From the NCBI RefSeq assembly GCF_000336815.1, contig NZ_AOLG01000009.1:123001-187000 (forward strand): a DNA stretch of 64,000 nt, read 5' to 3'. The DNA comes from Haloferax prahovense DSM 18310. GTDB taxonomy: Archaea > Halobacteriota > Halobacteria > Halobacteriales > Haloferacaceae. The notes under the pieces were generated by a model that searched no databases, was not told where the DNA came from, and was given only the letters and a program-made list of their open reading frames with translations. Shown piece by piece: positions 16,213 through 25,481 of this stretch. Position 1 is the stretch's first letter. Each line of letters begins with the position of its first letter. Made by a program: the position numbers and the translations under genes.

Positions 16213-16881
16213 TCAGCGCGCGGAAGCGACCCAGTCAAGCAGGTTTGACAGTTTTCTGAGGTCGATGTCGTTCGGGCCGCGCTCGTCGCTGACGACGGGC
16301 GCGTAGGCGATGGACGCACCGTAAAAAACGCCGATAACGCGAGTGTGCCGACCGATATCCCCCAACGCGTATCCGGTGACTCGCACTCCCCTCTCGGAGG
16401 CGGCGTTGAACGACTGCAACAGCGAGAGCGAGTCCGTCCTCTCCTCGGCGAACACGACGAGTTTCACCACGTCCCCGTACGTATTACACTCTGATATGAT
16501 TCTGTTTAGTTCTGATTTCTGAGGTGTCTCGCGGCGGTCGTAGTGAGAGACGACCAGTTCGACGTCGTGTCCGCGCAGTTCGTCCCGAAGCCACTCGCAC
16601 TCGCGAATCGTCCGCAGTTCCACGTCGACCATCTCGACGGCGTCGACCGCGGCGGCGGCCGCGAGCGTCTCCAGTCGCTCGGACTCACCGGCGGTGCCGC
16701 CGGCCCACTCCGGCCGGTTGGAGACGACGAGCGGGAGTGCTTCCTCGTACTCGCCGAGCGCGGCGAGCGGGCGGTCCGCCCCGTCCATCCGGAACTCGAC
16801 GTAGTCCGCGATGCCCTCCGCGGCCGTCGCTTCGGTCAGCGTGTCGGTCACTCCGGCTAACGCGTATGCGTCCGCACCCAT
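16213..16881 (-). CDS. divergent AroD paralogue with altered substrate loop
   Basis: A 222-residue protein that aligns almost without gaps to AroD at 14944. Glu29/Arg31/Asp33, His113 (VVSHYDRRETP), Lys140 (VVKLVVFAEE) and Arg181 (RHTRVIG) are kept. The APGQ loop is replaced by GPND (202-205), so the substrate-binding Gln is lost, and the protein is shorter by about 25 residues. The Schiff-base chemistry may persist on another substrate. The ATG at 16881 is supported by TATA (16901-16910). It neighbours the catabolic cluster, so a catabolic role is possible. Confidence 0.82.
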   Translation of the reverse strand: MGADAYALAGVTDTLTEATAAEGIADYVEFRMDGADRPLAALGEYEEALPLVVSNRPEWAGGTAGESERLETLAAAAAVDAVEMVDVELRTIRECEWLRDELRGHDVELVVSHYDRRETPQKSELNRIISECNTYGDVVKLVVFAEERTDSLSLLQSFNAASERGVRVTGYALGDIGRHTRVIGVFYGASIAYAPVVSDERGPNDIDLRKLSNLLDWVASAR

Positions 16882-17211
16882 GAGATTTGATACCAAGCAC
16901 TGGTATAAAAGTAGTTCCCTCGAGAGTGCTCCGCGGCGACTCCTGTCGTCCCCGTGAAACTCCAGTTGCAGTCGCTGACACCGCCGTTTCTACAATGTTG
17001 TAACGACGCGAGAGCCGCGAAATCTCGGGAAACGACGCCGTTTGCCCGCGATAGATTACAATCTTATGTCTGTAATTATCATGGTCTTACAGCCCGAATT
17101 TGTTTCAACGATGTCGAAAGGAGATGGATCCAATCGTCGCTCGTTCGGCCGGGCTGAACTTACCGACGCCACCAAGATTTAAATCGGGGAGTTCCGTATC
17201 CCTCAGTAACG
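16882..17211. promoter_or_regulatory. 330-base divergent control region with inverted repeats
   Basis: It serves the leftward AroD paralogue (TATA TGGTATAAAA, 16901-16910) and the rightward epimerase (TATA GATTTAAATC, 17176-17185). Inside it are the inverted repeat TACAA-TG-TTGTA near 16991-17002, ATTACA-N10-TGTAAT at 17055-17076, and GTTTCAACGATGT at 17102-17114. The last recurs before the iclR gene. These are candidate operators; the binding protein is unproven. Confidence 0.5.
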
Positions 17212-18108
17212 ATGGTTACGCAGCAAGTCCTAGTCACGGGTCCGTTCGGTGAGGCGGGCGAAGCGATTCTCAACCACCTCGCGGAACGAGACGAGTACGA
17301 GTTCACGTATCTCGACCGGACCGAACATCCGGAGTACGAGACGTTTGTCGCCGACATCGCGGACTACGAGGCGATTCGCCCGGCGTTCGACGGGCAGGAC
17401 GCCGTCATCCACCTCGCCGCGCAGTCCGACGCGGGCGCGTCCTTCGAGGACATCATCGAGCCAAACATCACGGGCACGTACAACGTCCTCACGGCGATGG
17501 AAGACGCCGGCGTCGAGAAGCTCATCTACGCCTCCTCCCAGCGCGTGATGGGGCTGTACGAAGAGGACCTCGCGCCCGACCTCTACGAGGAAGACTACCC
17601 CAGCAGGTACGACCCCTTCCGGCTCACCCACGAGACGCTCCCGAAGCCGGACGGCTACTACGGGGCCTCGAAGGTGTTCGGCGAGCACATCTGCCGGACG
17701 CACGCCCGCCGCGACGGCGCGCCGAGCCAGGTCTACTCGATTCGCATCTCGAGCGTCCGGACCGAGCGGTACGACCATCCCTACGGTGACGCGGAGCGCG
17801 GCGTCGACCGCGGCGACGAGCACAAAGTCGAGGAGGGCGAGGTGTGGGACCAGTCCCAGACCGGTTCGTGGGAGCGCGGCAGCCCCGAGTACGAGGAGAT
17901 GGTCAAGCGGCTCAAAGCGACGTGGACCTCCCAGCGGGACTTCGCGCACCTGCTCGAATGCTGCCTCGAAGACGAGTCGGTCACCTACGACACGTTCTAC
18001 GCGGTGAGCGGCAACAAGGCCCGCTGGTTCGATATCGACCACGCGAAGGCGGTCCTCGACTACGAACCGGCCGACGACGGCTCCGAGTGGGACAGCCCGC
18101 CCGAGTGA
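17212..18108 (+). CDS. NAD-dependent epimerase/dehydratase-family protein (uronate dehydrogenase-like)
   Basis: A 298-residue extended short-chain dehydrogenase. The NAD motif is TGPFGEAGE near residue 9, followed by HLAAQSD and the catalytic Tyr and Lys in YYGASKVFGEH, with Ser in YASSQRVMG. Sugar-1-dehydrogenases and epimerases share this fold; the short length and catabolic context favour oxidation of a sugar or sugar acid. A TATA box at 17176-17185 lies about 30 bases before the ATG. It is the first rightward gene of the catabolic region. Confidence 0.78.
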   Translation: MVTQQVLVTGPFGEAGEAILNHLAERDEYEFTYLDRTEHPEYETFVADIADYEAIRPAFDGQDAVIHLAAQSDAGASFEDIIEPNITGTYNVLTAMEDAGVEKLIYASSQRVMGLYEEDLAPDLYEEDYPSRYDPFRLTHETLPKPDGYYGASKVFGEHICRTHARRDGAPSQVYSIRISSVRTERYDHPYGDAERGVDRGDEHKVEEGEVWDQSQTGSWERGSPEYEEMVKRLKATWTSQRDFAHLLECCLEDESVTYDTFYAVSGNKARWFDIDHAKAVLDYEPADDGSEWDSPPE

Positions 18109-18168
18109 GCCGACGAGAGACCGACTCCGAGAGCGACGGCCACGGCCGACGGCGGTGAGGCCGCCCGC

Positions 18169-18942
18169 TCAGTACTGCTTTATTTTCAGCTCGATGATGT
18201 TCTTCTTGTTCAGAAGCGACGGGGCGAGTTCCTCCTCGATGCGCTCGGGCTCCATGCGGCTCATCGGACCGCTGATGCTTATCGCGCCGACGGCGTCGTC
18301 CGGTTCGGAGACGATGGCGGTTCCGACGGCGCAGACGCCGGGGTAGTGTTCGCCGCGGTTGATGGAGTAACCTCGGTCGCGAATCGCCGCGAGTTCCTCG
18401 TGGAGCGCCCCGCGGTCGGTGATGGTGTCGTCGGTCAGGGCGGGGAGACCGCGGCGGTCGACGATTCGGTCGACCTCGTCCCGCGAGCGCTCCGCGAGCA
18501 TCGCCTTCCCCGTCGCCGTCGAGTGGAGGTAGAGGTGGTCGCCGAGCGGCGCGTCGTCGTCGATGGACTCCGGGCTCTGGGCCTTGTAGAGCTGAACGGC
18601 GAACCCGTTTTGCTCGACCGTCACGTTGGTGTGCTCGCCGGTCTGTTCTTTCAGCTCGTCGAGTTCCGGCTTGGCGACCCGGTACAGCGCCATCCCGTCG
18701 CGCATCGCCCCGCCCATCTCGAGAAAGCGGAGACTACAGCGGTACTCGCTTCCGACCTTGACGACGTAGTCGGTGTCCACGAGCGTCGCCAGGTGGATGT
18801 GCGCCGTGCTGACCGGCATCTCCATGTCCTCGGCGGTCTCCGACAGCGTCGCGCCGTCGACTTCGCGGAGGTACCGAATGATGTCGAACGCCTGTTCGAC
18901 GCTCTGTATCCGCCGCGAGCCCGACCCGGTGGAGTTCGTCAT
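18169..18942 (-). CDS. IclR-family transcriptional regulator
   Basis: A 257-residue regulator. The N-terminal winged helix (about 8-70) contains RRIQSVEQAFDIIRYLREVDGATLSETAEDMEMPVSTAHIHLATL. The C-terminal GAF-like effector domain has LYLHSTATGKAMLAE, YSINRGEHYPGVCAVGTAIV and AISISGP. IclR proteins commonly control nearby catabolic operons in response to a metabolite. The longer in-frame start upstream is less likely. The sequence GTTTCAACGATGTTG (18984-18998), just upstream, also occurs before the epimerase gene and may be its operator. Confidence 0.88.
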   Translation of the reverse strand: MTNSTGSGSRRIQSVEQAFDIIRYLREVDGATLSETAEDMEMPVSTAHIHLATLVDTDYVVKVGSEYRCSLRFLEMGGAMRDGMALYRVAKPELDELKEQTGEHTNVTVEQNGFAVQLYKAQSPESIDDDAPLGDHLYLHSTATGKAMLAERSRDEVDRIVDRRGLPALTDDTITDRGALHEELAAIRDRGYSINRGEHYPGVCAVGTAIVSEPDDAVGAISISGPMSRMEPERIEEELAPSLLNKKNIIELKIKQY

Positions 18943-18983
18943 GATTCGACAATTGGCCACCGCGTCCCTAATAGCACCGATTC

Positions 18984-18998
18984 GTTTCAACGATGTTG
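18984..18998. promoter_or_regulatory. candidate operator GTTTCAACGATGTTG upstream of iclR
   Basis: The core CAAC-GAT-GTTG is an inverted repeat, and the first 13 bases are identical to 17102-17114 before the epimerase gene. It lies 42-56 bases upstream of the iclR start. Autoregulation by IclR is a natural reading but is inferred. Confidence 0.4.
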
Positions 18999-19162
18999 GA
19001 TTTCGAGGTGGCGAACGCTTCGGTCACCGGGGTCACGGGCCGAGGCGTCGCTCGCTACGGGTCGGGTGCTCGCAAAAAACGCGGGTCGCCGGATGGCATG
19101 CCAGTCGAGATGCGGACGTCGCGGGTCAGTCGCGGTCGCTGTCCGCCGCGTCTTCGGTGACG

Positions 19163-19852
19163 TTACTGAATCGAGTCTTCGGGACCGACGATGGTCAGGT
19201 TCTCGAACAGTTCGTCGTAGCCGTTGAGTTCGTAGAGGTACTCGCCGTCCAGTACTTCCTCGCGGACGGAGTCTTCGGCGCTGAGCTTCTCGTGGGCGCG
19301 TTCGAGGACTTCTTCGGCCCCCTCGCGGGGGATGACCGCCAGTCCGTCGTCGTCGCCGATGACGATGTCGCCGGGGTCGACGCTCACGCCGCCGACGGAG
19401 ACGGTGACGTTGATGGAGCCGGGGTCCTGCTTGAGCGGTCCCTGCGGGTTGACGCCGCGGCCGTACACCGGGAACTCCATCTCGGCGATTTCCCGGCTGT
19501 CGCGGTACGCGCCGTCGATGACCAGCCCGGCGAGGCCGTTCGCCTGACAGGAGGTACACATCAGTTCGCCGACGTGGCCGGTGTCGGTGTAGCCGTCGCA
19601 GTCGATAATCAGCACGTCGCCGGGCTCGGTCAGCGTGATCGCCTTGTGGATGATGAGATTGTCGCCCGGGGCGGCCTTCACCGTGACCGCGGTGCCCGCC
19701 ATCTCGACGCCCTCGTAGGCGGGCCGGAGGCCGGCGTCCATGGTCAGTCCGATGTTGCCGGTCACGTCGGAGACGATGGTGCTCGGAATCTCTTCGAACG
19801 CCTCGACGAGTTCGCGGTCCGGTCGCTCTACGTCGGGCTCTATCGTGTGCAT
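19163..19852 (-). CDS. RraA-family protein (HMG/CHA aldolase or oxaloacetate decarboxylase-like)
   Basis: A 229-residue RraA-fold protein. Enzymatic members cleave 4-hydroxy-4-methyl-2-oxoglutarate or related acids, or decarboxylate oxaloacetate. Visible blocks are AAPGDNLIIHKAITLTEPGDVLIID, then VIDGAYRDSREIAEMEFPVYGRG containing the active-site Arg-Asp pair, and VSVDPGDIVIGDDDGLAVIPR. The plain regulator RraA is shorter and often lacks such context, so an enzyme in the catabolic route is preferred. Confidence 0.83.
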   Translation of the reverse strand: MHTIEPDVERPDRELVEAFEEIPSTIVSDVTGNIGLTMDAGLRPAYEGVEMAGTAVTVKAAPGDNLIIHKAITLTEPGDVLIIDCDGYTDTGHVGELMCTSCQANGLAGLVIDGAYRDSREIAEMEFPVYGRGVNPQGPLKQDPGSINVTVSVGGVSVDPGDIVIGDDDGLAVIPREGAEEVLERAHEKLSAEDSVREEVLDGEYLYELNGYDELFENLTIVGPEDSIQ

Positions 19853-20044
19853 ACCGGACCTGATGCGGACGATTCACGTTAAACTATCGGTCGGTCGAAC
19901 GTGCGGTTCGCGCCGCGTGCCGCGGGTCCGGTCCGGTCGGAACGGCCGTCGCTCGCGGTGACGCGGGTCCGAAAGGGAGAAGGGCGCAGGTACGTGTCGC
20001 GTAGGGAGTCAGTCGGTCGCGGGGCTCGGAATTCGACTGCGGCG

Positions 20045-21055
20045 TTACTGCTTTTCGATGCCGAGTTCGTCGACGAGGTTGCCGTAGAACTCGTACTGCT
20101 GGTCGAGGAAGTCCTGAAGCTCGTCGGGACCCCGTTCGACGCGGATGAAGTCGTTGTTCTCCATGAACTCCACGAACGAGTCGTCCTCGTAGACGGCGCT
20201 GTACACGTCGGCGAGCTCCTGCTTCAGCTCGTCGTCGATGCCGGCGGGCGCGAAGTGCGCGAGCCACGAGCCGATGGAGATGTCGAGGCCCTGGTTGGCG
20301 AGCGTCGGCGTGTTCGGGAGCGCGTCGACCTGCTGGTCGAACGCCACGCCGAGGGCGGTCAGCCCGCCGTCTTGGACCTGCGGGGCGACTTCCGCCGCGC
20401 CGACCGCGGTACAGTCCACCTCGCCGTTCACGACGGCCGTCATGGCCGGCGCGGCACCCTCGTAGGAGATGTGTTCGACGTTGACGCCGGCCTCGCTGGC
20501 GATACCCGCCGCGGCCATGTGCCACGACGAGCCGAAGCCGGAGTTCGCCATCTGCAGGGTGTTGTCCTTCCCGTAGTTGATCCACTCGTCGAGCGTGGAG
20601 AACTCGGCGTCCTCGCTGACGACGAGCGCCGCGGGGAACTCGGTGTACTGCATGATGGGCGTGATGTCTTCGGGGCTGAGGTCGGCGATACCGAGGTGCT
20701 CGAACAGCGCGATTTCGGGGGCCGTACAGCCGATAGTGTGCCCGTCGGGCTCGGCGTTGGCCGCCGCGTTCATCCCGACCGAGCCGGAGCCGCCGGTCTG
20801 GTTGCTGACGTTCCACGAGACCTCGGTGTGGTTCTCGGCCGCGTCGGCGACCGCGCGGCTGGTCCGGTCGGCCCCGCCTCCGGCCGACCACGGGGAGATG
20901 ACTTCGACCGGCCGAGAGGGCCACTCCTGCTGTCCGGAGAGACTGCCGAGACAACCGGCAGATAGCGCCACGCCGCCGACGCCGGCTGCCTTGATGAAGT
21001 TCCGTCTGTTCAGCGCGCTGCGTCCACTCCGATTGCTAATGGTATCGTCTCCCAT
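20045..21055 (-). CDS. tctC: tripartite tricarboxylate transporter substrate-binding lipoprotein (TctC/Bug family)
   Basis: A 336-residue extracytoplasmic receptor. A Tat motif (NRRNFIKAAG, about 16-25) and lipobox LSAGC show export and lipid anchoring outside the membrane. The mature part has family features: PSRPVEVISPWSAGGGADRTSR, NQTGGSGSVGM, and FGSSWHMAAAGIASEAGV. The start is the ATG at 21055; the longer frame is spurious. The membrane partners TctB and TctA are encoded rightward at 23.5-25.5 kb, so the transporter is split around other genes. The likely ligand is an organic acid. Confidence 0.9.
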   Translation of the reverse strand: MGDDTISNRSGRSALNRRNFIKAAGVGGVALSAGCLGSLSGQQEWPSRPVEVISPWSAGGGADRTSRAVADAAENHTEVSWNVSNQTGGSGSVGMNAAANAEPDGHTIGCTAPEIALFEHLGIADLSPEDITPIMQYTEFPAALVVSEDAEFSTLDEWINYGKDNTLQMANSGFGSSWHMAAAGIASEAGVNVEHISYEGAAPAMTAVVNGEVDCTAVGAAEVAPQVQDGGLTALGVAFDQQVDALPNTPTLANQGLDISIGSWLAHFAPAGIDDELKQELADVYSAVYEDDSFVEFMENNDFIRVERGPDELQDFLDQQYEFYGNLVDELGIEKQ

Positions 21056-21245
21056 TGTACCCGAATGTTTGAACAATCCATACAATAAGCATTGCGGTCC
21101 CTCTGAATATGACGCGGAGCCAGCGGAGTCGGCGCAGTACTTCGCTTCTATGCGCCCGCGAGCGCCGAGGCGAGCGGGCGCGTGGCGGGACGCTCGCGTA
21201 CGTCTGGACCGGCTTCCGCCCGCAAGCTTCTCCCCCAAGAGCGTA

Positions 21246-21252
21246 GATTTAT
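21246..21252 (+). promoter_or_regulatory. TATA box for the zinc alcohol dehydrogenase
   Basis: ATTTATA lies 26-32 bases before the ATG at 21278, a standard leaderless arrangement. It favours this ATG over in-frame codons further upstream. Confidence 0.55.
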
Positions 21253-21277
21253 ACCCCGGCGGTATTCAAGGAGATGT

Positions 21278-22321
21278 ATGCGCGGGTTAGCCAAAACGAG
21301 CCGAGAGCCCGGAGCTATGGAACTCGTCGACGTCGAGACACCCGAACCGGCGTCGGACGAGGTCCTCATCGAAATCGACTACGCCGGGCTCTGCGGGAGC
21401 GACGCGGGAATCTACAAGTTCAAGTCCGCCTTCGAGCGGATGACCATGCCGACCATCATCGGTCACGAGTACACCGGTCGCGTGGTCGAGCGCGGCGACG
21501 ACGCAACCCGGTTTTCCGTCGGTGAGCGCGTGGTCGAACGGCCGATTCGGGGCTGCGGCGAGTGTTTCCAGTGCCAAATCGGCGAGGAGAGTATCTGTCA
21601 GGACGCAGAACTGACCGGTATCGACCACGACGGCGCGTACGCCGAGTACATCGCCGTTCCCGAGTCGGCGCTCCAGTCGGTACCCTCGAACGTCGACCCG
21701 AAGCACGCGGCGCTCGTCGAGCCGACGGCGATTTGCACGCGCGCGGTCCTTCGGAACTCCCGCGTCGAGGCGGGCGACCGAGTGCTCGTCGCCGGCCCCG
21801 GTCCCATCGGGTTGCTCTGCGCGCAGGTGGCCGCCTCGCAGGGCGCGGAGGTCGTCGTCGCGGGCGTCGGTCGAGACACGAACTACCGACTGCCGCTCGC
21901 GGAGGAACTCGGCTACCCCGCGGTCAACATCGAGAAAGACGACCTGACCGCCACCCAGCGTGACCTGACCGGCGGCGTCGGCTTCGACGTGGTGTTCGAC
22001 ACGACGGGCCACCCGTCGGGACTGCCGATGGCGGTCGAGCAGGTCCGCAAGGGCGGTCAAATCGTCCTCGTCGGCCAGACCGGCGAGACCACGATGGAGT
22101 TCACGCCGCTCGTCCGCGCCGAGGTCGACCTCCAGTGTACCTACGGCGCGACCTACGAGGACTTCGAGCGGGCGTTCCGGCTCATCGGCTCGGGCGACGT
22201 GGACCACGCCACGTTCCTCGACGACCGGTTCCGACTCACCGAATCCGAAGACGCCTTCGAGGCGTTCCTGGCCGGCGAGACCTGCAAGCCGGTGTTCGAC
22301 GTTTCGGTCCTTCGAGACTGA
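21278..22321 (+). CDS. zinc-dependent alcohol/polyol dehydrogenase (MDR family)
   Basis: A 347-residue medium-chain dehydrogenase. Catalytic zinc ligands are Cys39 (LCGSD), His63 and Glu64 (GHEYTG). The structural zinc site is the four cysteines 93, 96, 99 and 107. The Rossmann motif is VAGPGPIGLL (about 172-181). The sequence resembles threonine/sorbitol dehydrogenase-like enzymes. Its promoter faces the tctC gene, and the location suggests oxidation of a hydroxyl intermediate in the same catabolic route. Confidence 0.87.
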   Translation: MRGLAKTSREPGAMELVDVETPEPASDEVLIEIDYAGLCGSDAGIYKFKSAFERMTMPTIIGHEYTGRVVERGDDATRFSVGERVVERPIRGCGECFQCQIGEESICQDAELTGIDHDGAYAEYIAVPESALQSVPSNVDPKHAALVEPTAICTRAVLRNSRVEAGDRVLVAGPGPIGLLCAQVAASQGAEVVVAGVGRDTNYRLPLAEELGYPAVNIEKDDLTATQRDLTGGVGFDVVFDTTGHPSGLPMAVEQVRKGGQIVLVGQTGETTMEFTPLVRAEVDLQCTYGATYEDFERAFRLIGSGDVDHATFLDDRFRLTESEDAFEAFLAGETCKPVFDVSVLRD

Positions 22322-22543
22322 CCGACCAGTTCCGTCTCGTTCGTATCCGACTCTCCTCAGCGATTCATCTCTCGACCGCGGTTTTTCTCAGACGCAGGTC
22401 GCTCACTACTCCGTTCGTTCGTGTCTCGATCGGACGCCGTTTACGGCGCGGCCGCTCGGGGTCGACGGTCGGAAAAGCATGCCGCGGAGTCGGCTATCGA
22501 GGACTGTGACGCCGTCAACGCCGCTCGGTTCGGCGGGTCGGGG

Positions 22544-23191
22544 TCACTCCGGACGTGGGTCCCACTCGCGCTCGACGAGGAAGTCGTCGAGTTTGCCCCT
22601 CGGGTCCTCGAAGACGTGCGAGCCGTGGAAGACGAGCAGCGTCTCGAAGTCGTACTGGAGCAAGTCGTAGAGGTTGATTTCGGCGGCTTCGTGGTCGTCG
22701 TTGAACAGCGCCGGCGGCGGGAGGAGGTAGCCCGCCGGGAGGCCCGCGCGGTCGGCCCCGTCGAGGGCGTCCCCGGAGATGAGGATGCCGCGGTCTTCGA
22801 GCAGGAGCGCCGAGGTCGCCTTCGTGTGGCCCGGCACCTCGATGACGCGGACGTTTCCGTCGAGCACGTCGCCGTCGGTGAACGCCACGTCCGGCTCGTA
22901 GTCGATGGCCTCGTGGAGCTTCGACTCGTTGGCCGACGCGAGGAGTTCGGGGTCGAACGCCTCCATCACCGACGGGAGACCGCCGTGGTGGCCGTGGTCG
23001 CCGTGGGTGATGATGACGCGGTCGACGCCGCCGTACTCCCGTTCCAGATGCTCGACGAGTTCGTCGCCGTCCTCGTCGAAGCCGGTGTCCACGAGCGTCG
23101 TCTTCCCCGTCGGCGTGTCCTTCAACACGAGCACCCGGACGTGTTCGAACTGAATCTGGTCGATACCCTCGGTGACGTTGCTAACACTCAT
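22544..23191 (-). CDS. metallo-beta-lactamase-fold hydrolase, paralogue 1
   Basis: A 215-residue MBL-fold protein. Metal motifs are THGDHGHHGG (about 62-71), the His in VPGHT, the Asp in ISGDALDG, and a final His near FHGSH. The first motif departs from canonical HxHxDH: the second His is Asp and the Asp is Gly. The tail LPAGYLLPPPALFNDDHEAAEINLYDLLQYDFETLL is shared with the protein at 26488. It may hydrolyse a lactone or thioester, but the substrate is unknown. Confidence 0.8.
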   Translation of the reverse strand: MSVSNVTEGIDQIQFEHVRVLVLKDTPTGKTTLVDTGFDEDGDELVEHLEREYGGVDRVIITHGDHGHHGGLPSVMEAFDPELLASANESKLHEAIDYEPDVAFTDGDVLDGNVRVIEVPGHTKATSALLLEDRGILISGDALDGADRAGLPAGYLLPPPALFNDDHEAAEINLYDLLQYDFETLLVFHGSHVFEDPRGKLDDFLVEREWDPRPE

Positions 23192-23484
23192 TCCGGTGGA
23201 ACGGTAGTTCGCAACGCTGGTTAATTCTATCGGTGGCCGCGAAACGCGGCGTTGTCGCCCGTAGACATGTCGAACCGGTGAACGTACCGGCCGGCCGTCG
23301 CAACCTCTCTCGTTGTGCAGTCGCCCACTCTCGACGGCCAGCCCGAGGCTCGACTGGACAATCGACTCGGCCGCCTGCGGCGTTCGTGTCGAAATCGTGA
23401 CTTTCAGCCCCGAACGGGCTCGTAAAGACCAATATGTTTATTACGAACGATTGCTTGGTATCATACCACGAGGCAGAAAAAATA

Positions 23485-24000
23485 ATGGTGATTCAGAAAG
23501 TCGGGGCCGTCCTTGATAGAATCGGCTTGGAGAGTGTTCGTTCAAGTCCGCTGTCAGTCCTGTTTATCCTGTTTTCGGTCGTCGTCATTTTCTTTGCGAG
23601 CCAGTTCCCGTCGGGCGACGGCGTCGGGCCGTCGTTCTTCCCGATTGCAGTGTCGGTCGGCATCATCTTCTTCGCCGCTATCGACGTGCTGACGGGCTCC
23701 GACACGGAACTCGAAATGTCGGAGTTCGACTTCGGACCCGCCGCCGTCGTCGCGGCCTTCCTCGTCGGGTACGTCCTGTTGATGCCGGCTCTCGGGTTCC
23801 TCGTGTCGACCATGCTGTTCATGCCGGTCGTCCTCTACTACTCGGACATCCGCTCGAAGCTCCTCGTCGTGGCGCTGTCGATCGGATTCCCGGTCGCGCT
23901 ATTCTACATCTTCGGCCGGATTTTCCTCGTGCGCCTGCCTGAGGGCGTCATCCCGGTGTCGCGGCTGCTGCCGCAGCTCCCGCTGGTGGTGACGTTCTGA
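23485..24000 (+). CDS. tctB: tripartite tricarboxylate transporter small membrane subunit (TctB family)
   Basis: A 171-residue protein with four hydrophobic segments, beginning PLSVLFILFSVVVIFFAS, then FFPIAVSVGIIFFAAIDVL, AAVVAAFLVGYVLLM, and LLVVALSIGFPVALFYIFG. TctB subunits have this four-helix layout. A frame continuing upstream to 23434 is open; the ATG at 23485 is chosen because it fits the usual N-terminal length. The stop overlaps the tctA start (TGATG). Confidence 0.82.
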   Translation: MVIQKVGAVLDRIGLESVRSSPLSVLFILFSVVVIFFASQFPSGDGVGPSFFPIAVSVGIIFFAAIDVLTGSDTELEMSEFDFGPAAVVAAFLVGYVLLMPALGFLVSTMLFMPVVLYYSDIRSKLLVVALSIGFPVALFYIFGRIFLVRLPEGVIPVSRLLPQLPLVVTF

Positions 24001-25481
24001 TGGTGCTTGAGTACATTTCGCAGGCGCTCGTCAACCTCGCCGACCCGTTCGTCCTCCTGCTGATGGTCGGGGGTATCTTCCTCGGCATCCTCATGGGGTC
24101 GATTCCGGGGATGACCGCGACGATGACCATCGCGGTCCTGCTGTCGTTTACCTTCACGATGGAGCCGAGTCAGGGAATGATTCTCCTGTTGGGCATCTAC
24201 GGCGGCGCGGTCTACGCGGGGTCGATTCCGGCGATTCTCATCCGCACGCCGGGCACCCCGTCGGCGGCGGCGACCATCTTCGACGGCCACCCGCTCTCCC
24301 AGAAGGGCGAGGCGGGCCGCGCGATTCGCGTGAGCACCATCGCGTCGTTCGTCGGCGGCGTCATCAGCGTCTTCGCGCTGATGTTCTTCTCGCCGGTCAT
24401 CGCCGACGCCGCCCTCCGGTTCCGGTCGCCGGAGTTCTTCGCGCTCGCCTTCTTCGGATTGACAATCATCGCCAGCGTGAGCGGCGACTCGCTCACGAAG
24501 GGGATGGTCTCGGGCCTGCTCGGGATGCTCGTCGCGACGGTAGGTATCGACCCCGTGACCGGCTTCCACCGCTTTACCTTCGACATCCCCGAACTGCTCA
24601 CGGGCGTCGAGTTCATCGCCGTCATGATCGGTCTCTTCGGCATCGCCGAGGGACTCCGCAAGTACTCGCAGGGCATCAACAGCGGGAACGACCGCGTCGA
24701 CCAGGAGATTTCCGGCGTGTTCCCCTCGCTTTCTGACCTGCGGTCCATCGCACCGGTCAGCGTCGGTTCGGGCGTTCTCGGGTCGTTCATCGGCGCGATT
24801 CCCGGCGCTGGCGGCGACATCGCCGCGTTCATCACGTACAACGAGGCCACCCGCTGGCTCAAAGACAGTATCCCGTCGTTCGGCGAGGGGAACGTCCGCG
24901 GCGTCGCGGCCGCCGAGTCCGGGAACAACGCGAGCACCGGCGGCGCGCTGATTCCGACGCTGACGCTCGGTATCCCGGGTGACTCCGTCTCCGCCATCCT
25001 CATCGGCGCGCTGTTGGTCCACGACGTGAACCCCGGGCCGGGCCTGTACCAAGAAGAGCCGGTGTTGCTGTACACCATCTTCGTCGGGTTCCTCCTCATC
25101 TACGTGTTCATCCTCATCTTCGGCCTGCTCGGCGCGAACTACTGGGCGCGCCTCATCAACATCCCGAAGTCCCATATCTGGCCCGTCATCCTCGTGCTGT
25201 GTGTCATCGGAGCCATCGCCCTCCGCGGCAACGTCTTCGACGCGTGGATTATGCTCGGCGCGGGCGTGTTAGGGTACGCGATGCGGCTCCGGGGGTACCC
25301 GCTGGCACCCATGGTGCTCGGGCTCATCCTCGCCCCCATCGCGGAGGAGAACCTCCGTCGGTCGCTCGTCCTCTCGGGCGGCTCGCCGAGCATCTTCCTC
25401 ACGAGCCCCATCGCCCTCGTCATCATCCTGCTCGGCCTGGGCGCGATCGCGCTGCCCGCCGTGCGCTCGATTCGCGCGTAG
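24000..25481 (+). CDS. tctA: tripartite tricarboxylate transporter large permease (TctA family)
   Basis: A 493-residue polytopic permease. Family hallmarks are GIFLGILMGSIPGMTATMTIAVLLSF, IYGGAVYAGSIPAILIRTPGTPSAAATIFDGHPL, and the second repeat FIGAIPGAGGDIAAFITYNEA followed by AAAESGNNASTGGALIPTLTLGIPG. It forms the transport channel with TctB and takes substrate from TctC (20045-21055). Start and tctB stop overlap by one base. Confidence 0.95.
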   Translation: MVLEYISQALVNLADPFVLLLMVGGIFLGILMGSIPGMTATMTIAVLLSFTFTMEPSQGMILLLGIYGGAVYAGSIPAILIRTPGTPSAAATIFDGHPLSQKGEAGRAIRVSTIASFVGGVISVFALMFFSPVIADAALRFRSPEFFALAFFGLTIIASVSGDSLTKGMVSGLLGMLVATVGIDPVTGFHRFTFDIPELLTGVEFIAVMIGLFGIAEGLRKYSQGINSGNDRVDQEISGVFPSLSDLRSIAPVSVGSGVLGSFIGAIPGAGGDIAAFITYNEATRWLKDSIPSFGEGNVRGVAAAESGNNASTGGALIPTLTLGIPGDSVSAILIGALLVHDVNPGPGLYQEEPVLLYTIFVGFLLIYVFILIFGLLGANYWARLINIPKSHIWPVILVLCVIGAIALRGNVFDAWIMLGAGVLGYAMRLRGYPLAPMVLGLILAPIAEENLRRSLVLSGGSPSIFLTSPIALVIILLGLGAIALPAVRSIRA

